Position numbers and translations under genes: made by a program. 64,000 bases of DNA, taken from contig CM074855.1 in assembly GCA_037501455.1 (NCBI GenBank), forward strand, positions 56,427,001 to 56,491,000, given 5' to 3'. Under the pieces are notes generated by a model. That model saw only the letters and a list, made by a program, of their open reading frames with translations. It was not told the DNA's origin and did no database searches. This document shows positions 44,214 to 55,443 of this stretch, in pieces. This stretch comes from Lantana camara (Eukaryota; Streptophyta; Magnoliopsida; Lamiales; Verbenaceae). The stretch's first letter is position 1; every line of letters begins with the position of its first letter.

Positions 44214-45910
44214 TGTAACACCCCGGTTTTTCAATTTTATTAATATGTTATAATTGTTTCTAAATTGCGCAATTTAACTATTTAATTATGTGATTAATTG
44301 TTTTTACGTGTTTTATATTTAATTTTATTATAATTGTTATTATTTTATTATATTATATTATATTATCTTATTTAATATTATTAATTATATATATATATAT
44401 ATATTTCGTATTATATATATATATGTTTAATTATTTTATTATTAATTTAATGATTATGCTAATTATATGTTATGTTAACTAATCATGTTTTAATTAGTTA
44501 ATTATTCAAATATATATTTATACGTTGAAAAATATATTTATGCATGAAAATCATAATTATGCATGGGAATTAATATTTTGTGCATGGAAATCATAATTTA
44601 TGCATGCCAATTTATAATTTATGCATGGAACTATAATTTGTGCATGTTGGTTATTTTGAGCTTCGTTCCTATATGAAATGATATTGAAATGCCACGAATT
44701 TGTAATATGTCGTATATATATGTGTTATGAACATGCTTATATATTCGGTTTATGTTTTCGAATTCATTTATTATGTTAATGAATTTAATTTGAATCGAGG
44801 AACCAAATCGGGGGCTAACGAGCACTTAACGTACCCTTGGTTCCGAATTTAATATCTTGAGCTCGGGAACTCGGATTCGAGTTCCGTCAACTCCGCTGAA
44901 CTCGTAACGAAAATGCGAGTTTAGTAAACTTAGCCTTATATTTTTCCTAAGTTGTTTGAACCTCCGAAATCCAACCGAAAAATGAATCGGCGACCATTTT
45001 GACCTTGTTGTACAAAATCAGCCATATCTTGTCCAAACCATAACCAAATTAACCATGGTTTGATTCTTTGAAACCCTAACTCAACCATCTATCATGATAT
45101 ATCAGGCCTTGACCGAGATTGTCCTCTCAAAATCCCCAAAACTCAGCCAAAGCTTCTGCAGTCATTCCAGACCCGTAACCCTTTCATCCTTGGAGATTTT
45201 GGAGCTCAAATCTCATCCAAACTTCAACCAATCATCAAGGTAAGCTTAGGGTTGCATTATATGTTTAATTCTGATCATTTTCATCCTTCCATTCACGAGT
45301 TTGAGCGTGGTTTCATTATTCTGGGCCATTTTTCCGAAAATTAGAGGATTTTGGGCCAATTCTTGAACTCCTTTGATTCTCAATGGTTTTGATTGATTTC
45401 AAGCCTGAGATTAATTGTTTTGACTTCCTAATAACATTTATGATCATAGATTTCCTGGTTGTTGAAATATTTATGAGATTTCATTTATGATCTTTTGAGA
45501 AAATCCCACATATAGGTCACGTACGGTTGATGTCTTAATTGATCACTTTTGGAACTGATTTACTTGTTGAATACATGATATTTTGTTGCTTATTTGTTGG
45601 CCTTAACTGATATGGTTGTTTGGAGATCACGAGGTTCGTTCTTGCCCTGTTTTTCTTCGAGTTTTGGCCCTGTTTTTGTCACGCAGAGTTGCTGTCAAAA
45701 CTGCTCAGTTCCTTCCTTCTTTTTGCTGTCATTTTCGTGGCTTCTTGGCATGAGTTTTAGTTGTGTTCTTGCTGCCTTTTTTGCTTAGTTTAGCTGCCTT
45801 TGTTGCCTTCTTTCTTGCTGGAAATAGGCTGCTCTGTTTCTGCGTTTTACTGTCCGAAACAGGGGGTTGCTGCTGTGCGACATGGTGGTGTCGTTTCTGG
45901 CCATTCCGGC

Positions 45911-46005
45911 GAGGCACGGGGGTGCAGTCTGGGCCTGGGAATTCTGTACCGAAACACGGGGGTGTCTCGGTCTAGGTCTGGAGGGTGACACGGGGGTGTC
46001 AGCCC
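45911..46005. repeat. GACACGGGGGTGTC-type inverted motifs in A solo LTR
   Basis: Three motifs: GGCACGGGGGTGC, AACACGGGGGTGTC and GACACGGGGGTGTC. They share arms near GACAC/GTGTC around GGGG. The last two match the A2 3' LTR cluster at 62452-62552. Confidence 0.75.
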
Positions 46006-46059
46006 GTTTTCCTTAGACTGTTTTGCTGCGTCTTCTCTGCTGCTGCTGCTGCTGTATCA

Positions 46060-46470
46060 TTGTGCAGAGTGTGTGTGTGTTTTTGCTTGGCTGCTGGTTG
46101 TTTGTGCGTATGCATGCATGGGAGTAGGGTTGTGTGTGTATGGTTGTGTGATTGTATTTGCATGCTTATGTATAAATATATAATTTATATAATATGCATG
46201 TAATATATATATAATTGCATGCATGGCTGGGGCTTTGTGTGTGTACGTGTATTGCATGTATATATTGTATATATTGTAGTATATATTTCATGCATGGGTT
46301 ATACTATATATATATGTAGTATATATGTGAATTATGCATGTATATGTGTGTGTATACGTGTATATAAATATACTATATATATATGTATGATTATGTATTA
46401 TTATATATATAATATTCTGTATGTTTATATATTATATATTATATATAATTATTATATATTTTAAATATTA
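46060..46470 (+). repeat. TG/TA microsatellite-rich tract in A LTR
   Basis: Low-complexity sequence with GTGTGTG, ATATATAT and repeated GCATGCATG words. The equivalent A2 tract is 62630-62814, where F inserted. Confidence 0.75.
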
Positions 46471-46852
46471 TGTGATTTAATCTAATTTCTGAAATTAATT
46501 GATTTCCATTTCGCGTATTTATTCTACTGACTATTGTTTGAACGTTTCCAATTATTTATTTTATTCCTAAATGTGAAATTGAATAATATGTGTTATGCTT
46601 ATTAAATGAATTCATGGATTAATTGATATGCATTATGAATATTATGAATTTATGAATTCATGAAATTGAATGAAACATATGAATGAATGATTTGAGTATA
46701 TGTTTTAAATTTCTTAATCGTGTACATGAACATTTTATTGATATAATATGACCATTTATGCATTCATGTCATATTCACTTCATTGCCGAGCGTCATATGT
46801 GGTTCATTGGAGTCTTGAGTCTCACAAGCACGTCATGTTATCTTTTGTACAG

Positions 46853-46925
46853 TTATCTCCAGGGTGGAGAGATCTTGTTCGATCAGGCACTTGGTATTCG
46901 TATCCTTGTATCGTCGCAGTTCAGG
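46853..46925 (+). other. candidate LTR-internal exon (A solo)
   Basis: 73 nt between TCTTTTGTACAG and CAG/GTGAGG, aligned with 868-939. Splicing is inferred. Confidence 0.35.
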
Positions 46926-48327
46926 TGAGGGTGGTTTTCGTTTTAGCTATGTAACAAACCCTACAACCCTTATGTGAAAAGCTTTGGCCAAAACCTTATG
47001 ATTCTATATATATGATTTTCAAACGAAGTTATCGAGTAAATTCTTCTGAATTATACGTATGAGCGTATATAAGCTTAAAAATGGTTTTGTAATGAGGCTA
47101 TGCTCCAAACCGTGTGTCTTCATGCTAACTACGGATTCGGATGACACGGAGAGGTACGTATATAGCATATGCCGAGTTACACGGTAAGGTATGATTTCTT
47201 ATAGTTTGTATTCTATGTATGTATTGATATGTTTTGGCGAGATTGCACATATGTTATGTTCACGGGCCCAGGGACTTAGTATATGTGGCTAACCGAGGAA
47301 GCAAGGGTTGACGGGGATCCCATATACTAGTTCCAACCAAATTTACGACGATACGGACCTCGTTAGGAGTTTTGATGAGGAAACGCCGGTCGGGCTTTTG
47401 AGGATTCATGTACCTCACTAGCCATTATGTATGATCCGGTGGCCGGGTCTTGCAAGCCCGTCCACCACCCGGAGGAAGAAGGTTGGTTATGATATGATTA
47501 TATACCGTGCGGGAATGCCGGGATCCGGATCGCCCAAACGAATATGTTTATGATATGATTTATGGTCTGTGTGTATTATGATATATTGCATGGTCGCCTA
47601 ATCAATATATTATTGATATTTGCCGTACACGGTCGGAGTTTGGTTGGAGATTGTGCACGCTCACTCGCCGAGCCTTATATTTATGTATGATTTATGAAAG
47701 TAATGAATTTAATATGAATTAGTCATAAAATCCGAGCATTGATTAATCATTCTCTTGCCCTTTTAGGGAACTAATCGCAAACAAAACCTTGTTCGGAATT
47801 TATGACTTGCATGTGCATGTTTTGTATATGTATATCGCTCCTGCTCACTCAGTCTTCTAGAGACTGACCCTCTCCCTCCCCAACTGTTAGTGTGCAGGTT
47901 TGATTTTGGAGTTCGAGCTAGGCGGAGGTGTTTGGAGTCTTTAGGTGGGTCGAGTTAGGTTAGGAGAGTCTCTGCACTCACTAATGTATTGAATTTATGT
48001 TTGATTCGATTCTGCAGTATCATGGAACTTGAATAATTATGTAATTGTTATTGAAATTGTTTGTTGGACTGTATTTATGAGTTTGAAAGAGGCCTGAAGA
48101 GCCCAAATTCGGCTTATGGTTTGTATGTTTGAAGTTGGCTGTGCAATGCATTATACTTTGGTGGATTGGTTTTCATTGTAGGGTCTAGTTCCGCCTGGCT
48201 TAGGAAGGTTTTATGTTTGTCTCCCATTCGCTAGGGTTTGATACGGGTGCGGATTTACCATTTCGTTACTCGTGTTGAGCCTTAGTGCGGGGGATGTGGT
48301 CCCTCACGTGCGGGGTGCTACAGTGTG

Positions 48328-48754
48328 AGTTTTTCTCTTGAATCATATGGAACATAATGGAAGAAATGAGAGATAATTCATGATATATCCTAAAGTCATG
48401 TGTGGAAATATGTGATTCCTCCCTATTTGCATAAAAGTCCCTCATTTATTTAAATTGATGCACATAAGTATAATCTCTAACTATTGATGCAATTAACTTC
48501 AAGTCATGATATACACTCATTACACAATTTCACATAAGGGAATAATTAAGGATCATATAATACAAGTATGGCACTTATTTCACTTATTTCATATAATTCA
48601 TATAAATGATATTTCATATAAATGTATGGGAACATATGGCAAGTAATATGATGATACTTGTAATTAAATGAACAAACAAGTAATTTAACCTCCCAACTCC
48701 CGAAGACCCGCTCGTGGAGTGCTTACCTGAACTTCCGGAAATTGGGGCGTTACA
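48328..48754 (-). repeat. C 3' LTR, proximal part (U3 start)
   Basis: Continues the C LTR after the GTGTG duplication and ends on the plus strand GGGGCGTTACA at 48754, the reverse complement of the TGTAACGCCCC start. Total C 3' LTR is about 2.7 kb. Confidence 0.85.
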
Positions 48755-48791
48755 ACTCTCCCCCCCTTGAAAGAATCTGGTCCCCAGATTC
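48755..48791 (-). other. C polypurine tract and preceding hairpin
   Basis: On the minus strand GAATCTGG-GGA-CCAGATTC (48791-48773) is a perfect 8-bp stem with a 3-nt loop, followed by TTTCAAGGGGGGGAGAGT up to the LTR. The hairpin overlaps the pol stop codon (48792-48790) by two bases. Confidence 0.8.
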
Positions 48792-51700
48792 ACTGATCGG
48801 AATTGAATAGCTCGGGGTGGAACCTTTTCATCTTTTCTTCCGGTTCCCAAGTCATCTCTTCGGATTTACCACTTCTCCATAACACCTTGACCATAGAAAT
48901 CCGTCGATTTCTTAATTCTTGATACTTTCTATCCAACACCTTAACCGGCTGCTGAACAAAAGATAGATTTAGTTCTAACTCAACTTCTTCAACAGGGAGA
49001 ATTTCTGTTTCATCGGGATAATACTTTCTGAGCTGAGAGACATGGAATACATTATGAATCCCGGTAAGATGAGGCAGTAGGTCCAATCGATAAGCTACTT
49101 CTCCGATTCTCTCAAGAACTTCAAATGGACCTAGATAGCGAGGGTTAAGCTTCCCTCCTTTCCCAATCCGAGAAAATCCCTTTCTTGGAGATACCTTCAA
49201 GAAAACCCGATCTCCAACTTCAAATTTGAGATCCCTTCTACGGATATCGGCGTAACTTTTCTGTCTATCTTGTGCAGCCTTCATCCGTTGTTGTATTAAC
49301 TGAACCTTTTCAATCATAGCTTCCACGGCTTTAGAAGATTTCTCAAGTTTTCTTCCCTTCTTTACCCCTTCTTGTTTTGTCCACTTCCATTCCTCTAGAT
49401 CAAAATATAACGGGGACCGACATTTTCGTCCATAAAGTAATTCATACGGAGCCATGCCAATCGTGGACTGATAACTATTATTGTAAGCAAATTCAATTAA
49501 AGGGAGTTGGTCACACCATGAATTCGAGAAGTCCAAAGCACACGACCGTAGTAAATCTTCCAAATACCGTATTACCCTTTCAGATTGGCCATCAGTCTGA
49601 GGATGAAAAGTTGTGCTAAACTGACGTTTTGTTCCCAAAAGATCTTGTAATTCTCTCCATAACTTCGAAGTAAAACGGGGATCTCTATCCGAAACAATGC
49701 TCACCGGAATTCCATGAAGGCGAATAATCTCTCTATTATAAATCTCGGCCAATTTCTTAATCTTGAAGGACATACGGACTGGTAAGAAATGAGCAGACTT
49801 AGTTAATCGGTCCACAATCACCCAAATACCGTCATACCCTCCTTTCACCTTTGGTAACCCGGTTATAAAATCCATTGTCACCTGTTCCCACTTCCACTCG
49901 GGGATAGGCAACGGCTGTAAAAGACCTCCGGGCTTTTCATGTTCAGCTTTAACCTGTTGACATGTCAAACAACATTTCACGAACTCGGCTACATCCTTCT
50001 TTAATCCACGCCACCAATAAAATTATTTTAAGTCTCTATACATTTTGTTTCCTCCCGGATGTACCGAATAGGCCGACTTATGAGCTTCCTCCAACAATAC
50101 CCTTTTCAATTCCTCGGGTACCACTACACGGTTCTTGAAGCGAAGAAAACCAGCTTCATCAAACCCAAATGGACTTTCCGGATCCTTTCTTGCTTTCGCA
50201 ACTAGCTTTTGCACTTCCGGATCCTTTCCTTGAGCCTCAAACAATCTAGATTTCAATTCCGGTTGAATGGTGATATTGAATACCCAGGCTTTTATCGCAA
50301 TAGGCTCGATCTTACCACTTCCTCCCAACTCCAAATTCGAAGCATCAACTTTTCGGCTCAAAGCATCGGCTACTATATTAGCCTTCCCGGGATGATACTT
50401 GATTACACAGTCATAATCTTCTAACCGTTCCATCCATCTTCGTTGTCTCAAGTTAAGATCTTTCTGGGTGAATAGATATTGGAGACTTTTATGATCCGTG
50501 AAAATCTCAAAAGATACTCCATATAAGTAATGTCTCCATTTTCCAAGTGCGAATATCACCGCTGCAAGCTCTAGATCATGTGTCGGATAATTCTTTTCAT
50601 AATCTTTTAACTTTCGGGAAGCATAAGCGATAACCTTGCCCTTCTGAGTTAAAACACATCCCAAACCTTCTTTAGATGCATCCGTGTACAGGGCATATCC
50701 TTCTAAGCCATCCGGAAGAGTTAACACCGGGGCTGACACCAATCTCTTCTTTAACTCATTGAAGTTTGTCTCACACTTGTCATCCCAATCGTACTTAACA
50801 TCTTTCTTAGTCAACCGAGTTAAAGGAGCAGCAATTTTAGAAAAATCTTGCACAAACCTCCTATAATATCCCGCTAATCCCAAGAAACTCTTAATCTCAG
50901 AGGCATTCTTAGGTCTCTCCCACTTCAAGACGGCCTCGATCTTGGAAGGATCAACTTCCAACCCGTTTCCCAAAATTATATGCCCCAAGAACGATACCCG
51001 ATCGATCCAAAACTCACACTTACTGAACTTGGCAAATAATTGATGTTCCTTTAAAGTTCTCAACACAAGTTCAAGATGCCTTGCATGCTCTTCGGCCGAC
51101 TTGGAGAAAACCAAGATATCGTCAATAAAGATAACCACAAACTTATCAAGGAACGGCCGAAAAATCCTATGCATCATATCCATAAAGGCGGCGGGAGCAT
51201 TTGTCAAACCGAACGGCATAACCACGAACTCATAATGCCCATATCTTGTATTGAACCCCGTCTTTGGAATATCTTCGGCTCGGATCCGTAATTGATAACA
51301 GCCTTGTCTCACATCAAGCTTTGAATATACCTTGGATCCTTGGAGTATATCAAACAACTCCTCGATGTGGGGAAGAGGATATTTATTCTTAATTGTCATC
51401 CGATTCAATTCCCGATAATCGATACACATCCTCAAAGTACCATCCTTTTTCTTTACAAACAATACCGACGCTCCCCACGGTGACGAACTCGGTCTTATAT
51501 ACCCAATTTCCAATAAAGCATCAAGTTGGACTTTCAATTCTTTCAATTCCGCCGGAGCCATCCGATATAGAGTTTTAGAATACGGCTCAGCATTCGGATA
51601 CAAGTCAATCACAAATTCTATCTCCCTTTCCGGTGGCAAAGAATCTAAATTTTCCGGAAACACTTCGGGAAACTCCTTAACCACTTATGTCTCTTCTAAC

Positions 51701-52314
51701 TTCATCTGATCCTTCGATTGATTAAGAATGTAAGTTATAAATCCCGTAGCCCCATCACAAACCAATTTCCGAGCTTCCGAGAAAGATAATAAAGGCACGG
51801 TTTTAGAACTTCGACCCGTTATAATTTCTGAACCCAACTGGACTCTCTTAGCCCGACAATCGACAGTAGCACAGTGCTTGTAAAGCCAATCCATACCCAA
51901 GATAGATCCATACCGAGACATAGATAATTCAATGAAATCCGTGGAAAAGACCCGACCCTCAATACTCACCGGCACCGCTCGAAAAACACGGTTAGTTTCT
52001 ATACTACCACCGAAAGGAGTACTAACATGATAATAAGCAGAAGATAAAGTAACACATAAAGGCAAATACACAGAAATAGCACGGGAAATAAAGGAGTGGG
52101 TAGCTCCCGGATCAAATAAAGTATGTATGTTCGTGCCATGGATGCAAATAGTACCTTCCACCACGGCTGCAGGGTCTATATCAGGATCCGCTTCCTCTCC
52201 TTCCAAAGCATAGGCTCGGGCTCTAATCATCGGCCTCTGACCCCTGGCAGGCTGATCCCGGCGATCCGGACACGTATCCACTCGATGATCGGCATCCCCA
52301 CAAATGAGGCACAA
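48790..52314 (-). pseudogene. C pol: protease, RT, RNase H, integrase, chromodomain; two internal stops
   Basis: One continuous minus-strand frame. It begins at the second zinc knuckle end of Gag (CLICGDADHRVDTC), then aspartic protease LFDPGATHSFIS and SILGMDWLYKH. TAA at 51685-51687 follows KLEET. RT: PERMEI-like linker, [42 protein letters not shown]. RNase [21 protein letters not shown]. Integrase zinc end: [12 protein letters not shown], with TAA at 50023-50025, then CLTCQQVK; core MDFITGLPKV, SDRDPRF, DGQSERV; GPY/F RYLGPFEV. Chromodomain-like tail VKVLDRKYQELRNRR to HPELFNSDQ, ending at TGA 48790. All catalytic motifs remain, so only the nonsense codons visibly block it. Tekay/Del type, clearly diverged from E. 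Confidence 0.92.
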
Positions 52315-53286
52315 CCCGAGACGCCTTCTGCAATTATCATAGTGATGAGTTGGCTACCCACAGAAGGTACATTTTGGTTTCTCGGGAGGTGGTGGTACAC
52401 TAGAAGGCTGAGAAATTTTCTGAGTCGGCCCTTGTTGTTTAAACTTCTTCATTGGACCCTTAGATTGTGAAGGAATTATCTCATGAGTGATTGGCCTTTT
52501 TCCCGGATTATATCCCGCTCTCGATCCTGATCCCGAGCCCTGTCCTGACCGATAAGAAGACCTTCGTGCATTGACCGAGTCTTCCACTTTTAAGGCCTTT
52601 TGAGTAGCCTTTTTCCAAGTGCTAGTATTAACCGCTTCGATCGCCGCTTGAATGTCCAGCCTTAGTCCTTGAACAAACTGCATAGCTTTGTGGAAATCAT
52701 CGCTGGTAATATTGGGAGCATACTTGGATAACCTTTCAAATTCTGCTATGTACTCGGACACGGATCTCCCTCCTTGTTTAAGCTCGGTAAACTCTTTGAG
52801 CCTTCGGGTGCGTGAAGAGGGTGGAATGAACTTGTTCTTGAATTCCCGCACTAACACTTCCCAAGTAACCTCTTCTCCGGCCGCATCAAGAACGATCTTG
52901 GTGTTTTCCCACCACGAATAAGCTTCTCCCTGGATTAGAGTAAGAGTACACCGGGCCTTCTCTCTCGAATCACAAGGAATAAGAGCCCAAATTCTTTCTA
53001 CTTCCTTAAGCCACTGCTAAGCTTACATATCATTCCCTTTAAAGAATCTGGGCAGGTGTTGATTTTGAAATTCCCTTAATATAGTTGAAATCAGGGTCGG
53101 TGGTGCTACTGGAGGAACAGGTGGTGCAGGAGGCACATAATCCCGCAGTCTCTGATCTATTAGTTGAACCATAGAATTTAGGAAATCCTACGGTTGTGCT
53201 TGAGGGGGTGGAGGTGGAGGAACATGCTCATGATGGTGATGCCTGTGTCCCGGAGAATACTCTCTACGAGGCCTTCCGCGTGGCAT
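52315..53286 (-). pseudogene. C gag, four stops
   Basis: It starts at MPRGRPRREYSPGHRHHHHE (53286), a basic N-terminus with a His run and a Pro-rich stretch, and is in frame with pol. The Gag core (REFQNQHLPRFFKGND, WLKEVERIWALIPC, EAYSWWENTK, EYIAEFERLSKYAP, GLRLDIQAAI) is followed by a Ser/Gly-rich linker (SGQGSGSGSR) and the first zinc knuckle (CTFCG to YDNC). Nonsense codons: 53188-53190, 53023-53025, 53017-53019 and 52354-52356, the last inside the first knuckle. No frameshift seen. Confidence 0.88.
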
Positions 53287-53509
53287 CCTGAAATTCAAAA
53301 CACTGTACATGCATGTTCGATTAACAAGTGCAAATGAGTGGAATAAAACTCCTAGTTCACATAAATCACATAATTCAAATAATTCAAGTAGTTCAAACAA
53401 ATCCAAATAAACTCAATCATTATGCCAGACTCGCAATTAATCAAGTAATCCTATGCCGTACGACTTAGACTCGACATGACACGACACTAGAACCTCGGTT
53501 TTGCAATTG

Positions 53510-53522
53510 GGCTCTGATACCA
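53510..53522 (-). other. C primer binding site (initiator tRNA-Met)
   Basis: On the minus strand TGGTATCAGAGCC, 8 bp from the 5' LTR end at 53531. The following leader (to about 53440) is nearly identical to that of B. Confidence 0.9.
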
Positions 53523-53530
53523 CCTTAGGA

Positions 53531-55443
53531 TGTAACACCCTTAACGCAAAGGCACTACATCTCCCGCACTATAGTTCAATCCACATATGGAACGGGCACC
53601 CACACATGAATCAAGCCTATAGCAAATGGGAGACAATAAAACACTACCCTAGCTAGGCGGGCTATTCCTCAAATAATACATCAACGTATAACAAAAGCGG
53701 AAGCATAACTAAGTACATTCATTCCACTACTCACTTCCAAGCTTCAAAACAATATTTACATCATCAAGTATCCAACTTTCAAGTATAATATACTATAATA
53801 TGTAGATAAGTACCAAGTCACATTCCAAAATCATAAATACCCATAATATACACCAAAAGATGAAAAGACCATGCTAGACCCCAAAATCTGTAAACTGACT
53901 CAAAACCCCGCCTAGGACTCGATCTGCGTAACCTGAAAAGTGTGAGGTGTCAGTCTATGAAAGACTGAGTGAGGGGTTATAATGTAAAAGCGCAATTACC
54001 ATGCAAGTTATAACCTCGGGTAAGGTTTTATGAAAGAGCAATATAGATTCTATAATAATACAAAGCTCCCCCGAGATTATAACGAATCAATATGCATTTC
54101 AATCTTTTCAATACAACTAGTACAATCAATCCGTGGCCCGGCGAGTGAGGGCAATTCTCCAACCTTTCTTCGACTGTGTACAATAATTCGATATTAATAG
54201 TTTTGGTCATCATGCAATCGATTCAGTGCATAATTAGACAATTTCATTAAACCATCCTTCTTCCTCCGGGTGATGGGGGATTGCAAGGCCCAGCCATCCA
54301 GTCTCATTGAGTATAGGGTTCATGATTCCCTATACCTGGAACTCCTTCCTTCACTAATCTCCTAGTGGATTCAGGGGTCATCCCTACAATGTGAGGATAG
54401 TGTAAGAGTTGCCCGTCAGCCCATGCTTTCCCGGTTGGCTCAATACACTACCCTCGGGCCCACAGTTAACAATATACTCGCCAAAACATTCAATCAATTC
54501 AATTCAATATCAATGACAATTACTCGGTATAATATCAATCGATCAATAAAGGAACAATTCAATTTTCGGAAAACTATAGATATAATTATTTGTTTTGGTC
54601 CAAAGCCACATAGGGTCGTAGGGCTCTTTTACAAATAGAAATAACCTCACCTTTACCAATACAAGAAGAAAGGATACACCTTATGGAGCATGTTCCTCGT
54701 TTCCCAGACCGTGATCCGTGTAACAAAGGGACAAGTGTACATAAGACTCTACCCTTATGAACCAACGAAGACGAACGGCATGTTCCAATAATGTCACTTA
54801 TACAATTTCAATCAATAACGATCATGACATGTTCAATTTAGCAATTTAAGATAACAATGATCAAATAGGGCATAAAAGTCATATATTTCACATATGGGAG
54901 CCAAGAAAGTGAAAGGAATGCAATATGAAAGATTTTTTTGAAGTTTAGGAACACTTGACAATTTTGGGAAAATGCACATGTTGTGGGAAAACTGTAATAT
55001 CTTAAATTCTAAAAGTGGGAATTGAGTTTTGCTTATTGGAAATGAAAGTAGACACATAGACCTTTCCAACGCTATATGGCACGTTTTCTAATTCAAACCG
55101 AGGTGAAAATGGCGTTGGTTCAAAGTTGGACAAAATGCAGTTTCTGGCGGTGGTTGTGGGCGCGACCAAAATCCTTCACAAAATGGTCGCGGCCGTGACC
55201 AAGTATTTTTCCGAATTTTTGTCCAATTTTTTCAAAAGTCGAGAGTTGGCCAAAATGGGGTCGCGGACGCGACCATTTTTACACTAAAACAGGTCGCGGA
55301 CGCGACCATTTTTACACTAAAACAGGTCGCGGGCGCGACCATATATGCAGCAGCAACAAAACAGGGGAAAACAGGGCATTTCCATGCCAAAAATCACCAA
55401 AACGTCCACAAATTCATGATCACGTCATAACAAATATCAAAAC
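53531..55443 (-). repeat. C 5' LTR, 3' part
   Basis: Homologous to 41922-43800, with hairpin 53951-53967 and palindromes 55150-55342. It is cut by A2 at 55444 after AAAAC, the likely left target duplication; the uninterrupted sequence in the other C LTR reads CAAATATCAAAACACATC at that point. Confidence 0.9.
55258..55342. repeat. palindrome-bearing 34-bp tandem duplication in C 5' LTR
   Basis: Two adjacent copies of a unit holding GGTCGCGGACGCGACC plus ATTTTTACACTAAAACA are followed by GGTCGCGGGCGCGACC. The 3' LTR (43650-43700) has one unit fewer, so the array grew or shrank by one unit between the LTRs. Confidence 0.8.

Larger units (their letters stand above)
44214..48322 (+). mobile_element. 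A-family solo LTR
   Basis: A single LTR of 4109 bp, TGTAACACCCCGG to GGTGCTACA, flanked by the perfect duplication GTGTG (44209-44213 and 48323-48327), with no interior. It is the expected product of recombination between the LTRs of one element. Its sequence matches 1-2365 and the A2 LTRs. Features: hairpin 44866-44885, donor-like TCAAG/GTAAGC at 45240, GACACGGGGGTGTC cluster 45911-46005, TA/TG microsatellite tract 46060-46470, exon-like segment 46853-46925, hairpin 47850-47866. No real ORF. Confidence 0.93.
41922..55443 (-). mobile_element. C: Tekay-like chromovirus, minus strand, right end outside window
   Basis: 3' LTR 41922-44213 plus 48328-48754 (split by the A solo LTR), polypurine tract 48755-48768, gag-pol 53286-48790, primer site 53510-53522, 5' LTR 53531-55443 (cut by A2). 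It lies in the E1 leader. Gag-pol is in one frame with six nonsense codons and no frameshift, so it is the best-kept autonomous element here. Confidence 0.9.

Noticed and set aside
46057..46464. ORFs rich in Cys, Tyr and Ile in the A solo LTR
   Set aside because: Low-complexity TG/TA tract; frames appear on both strands.
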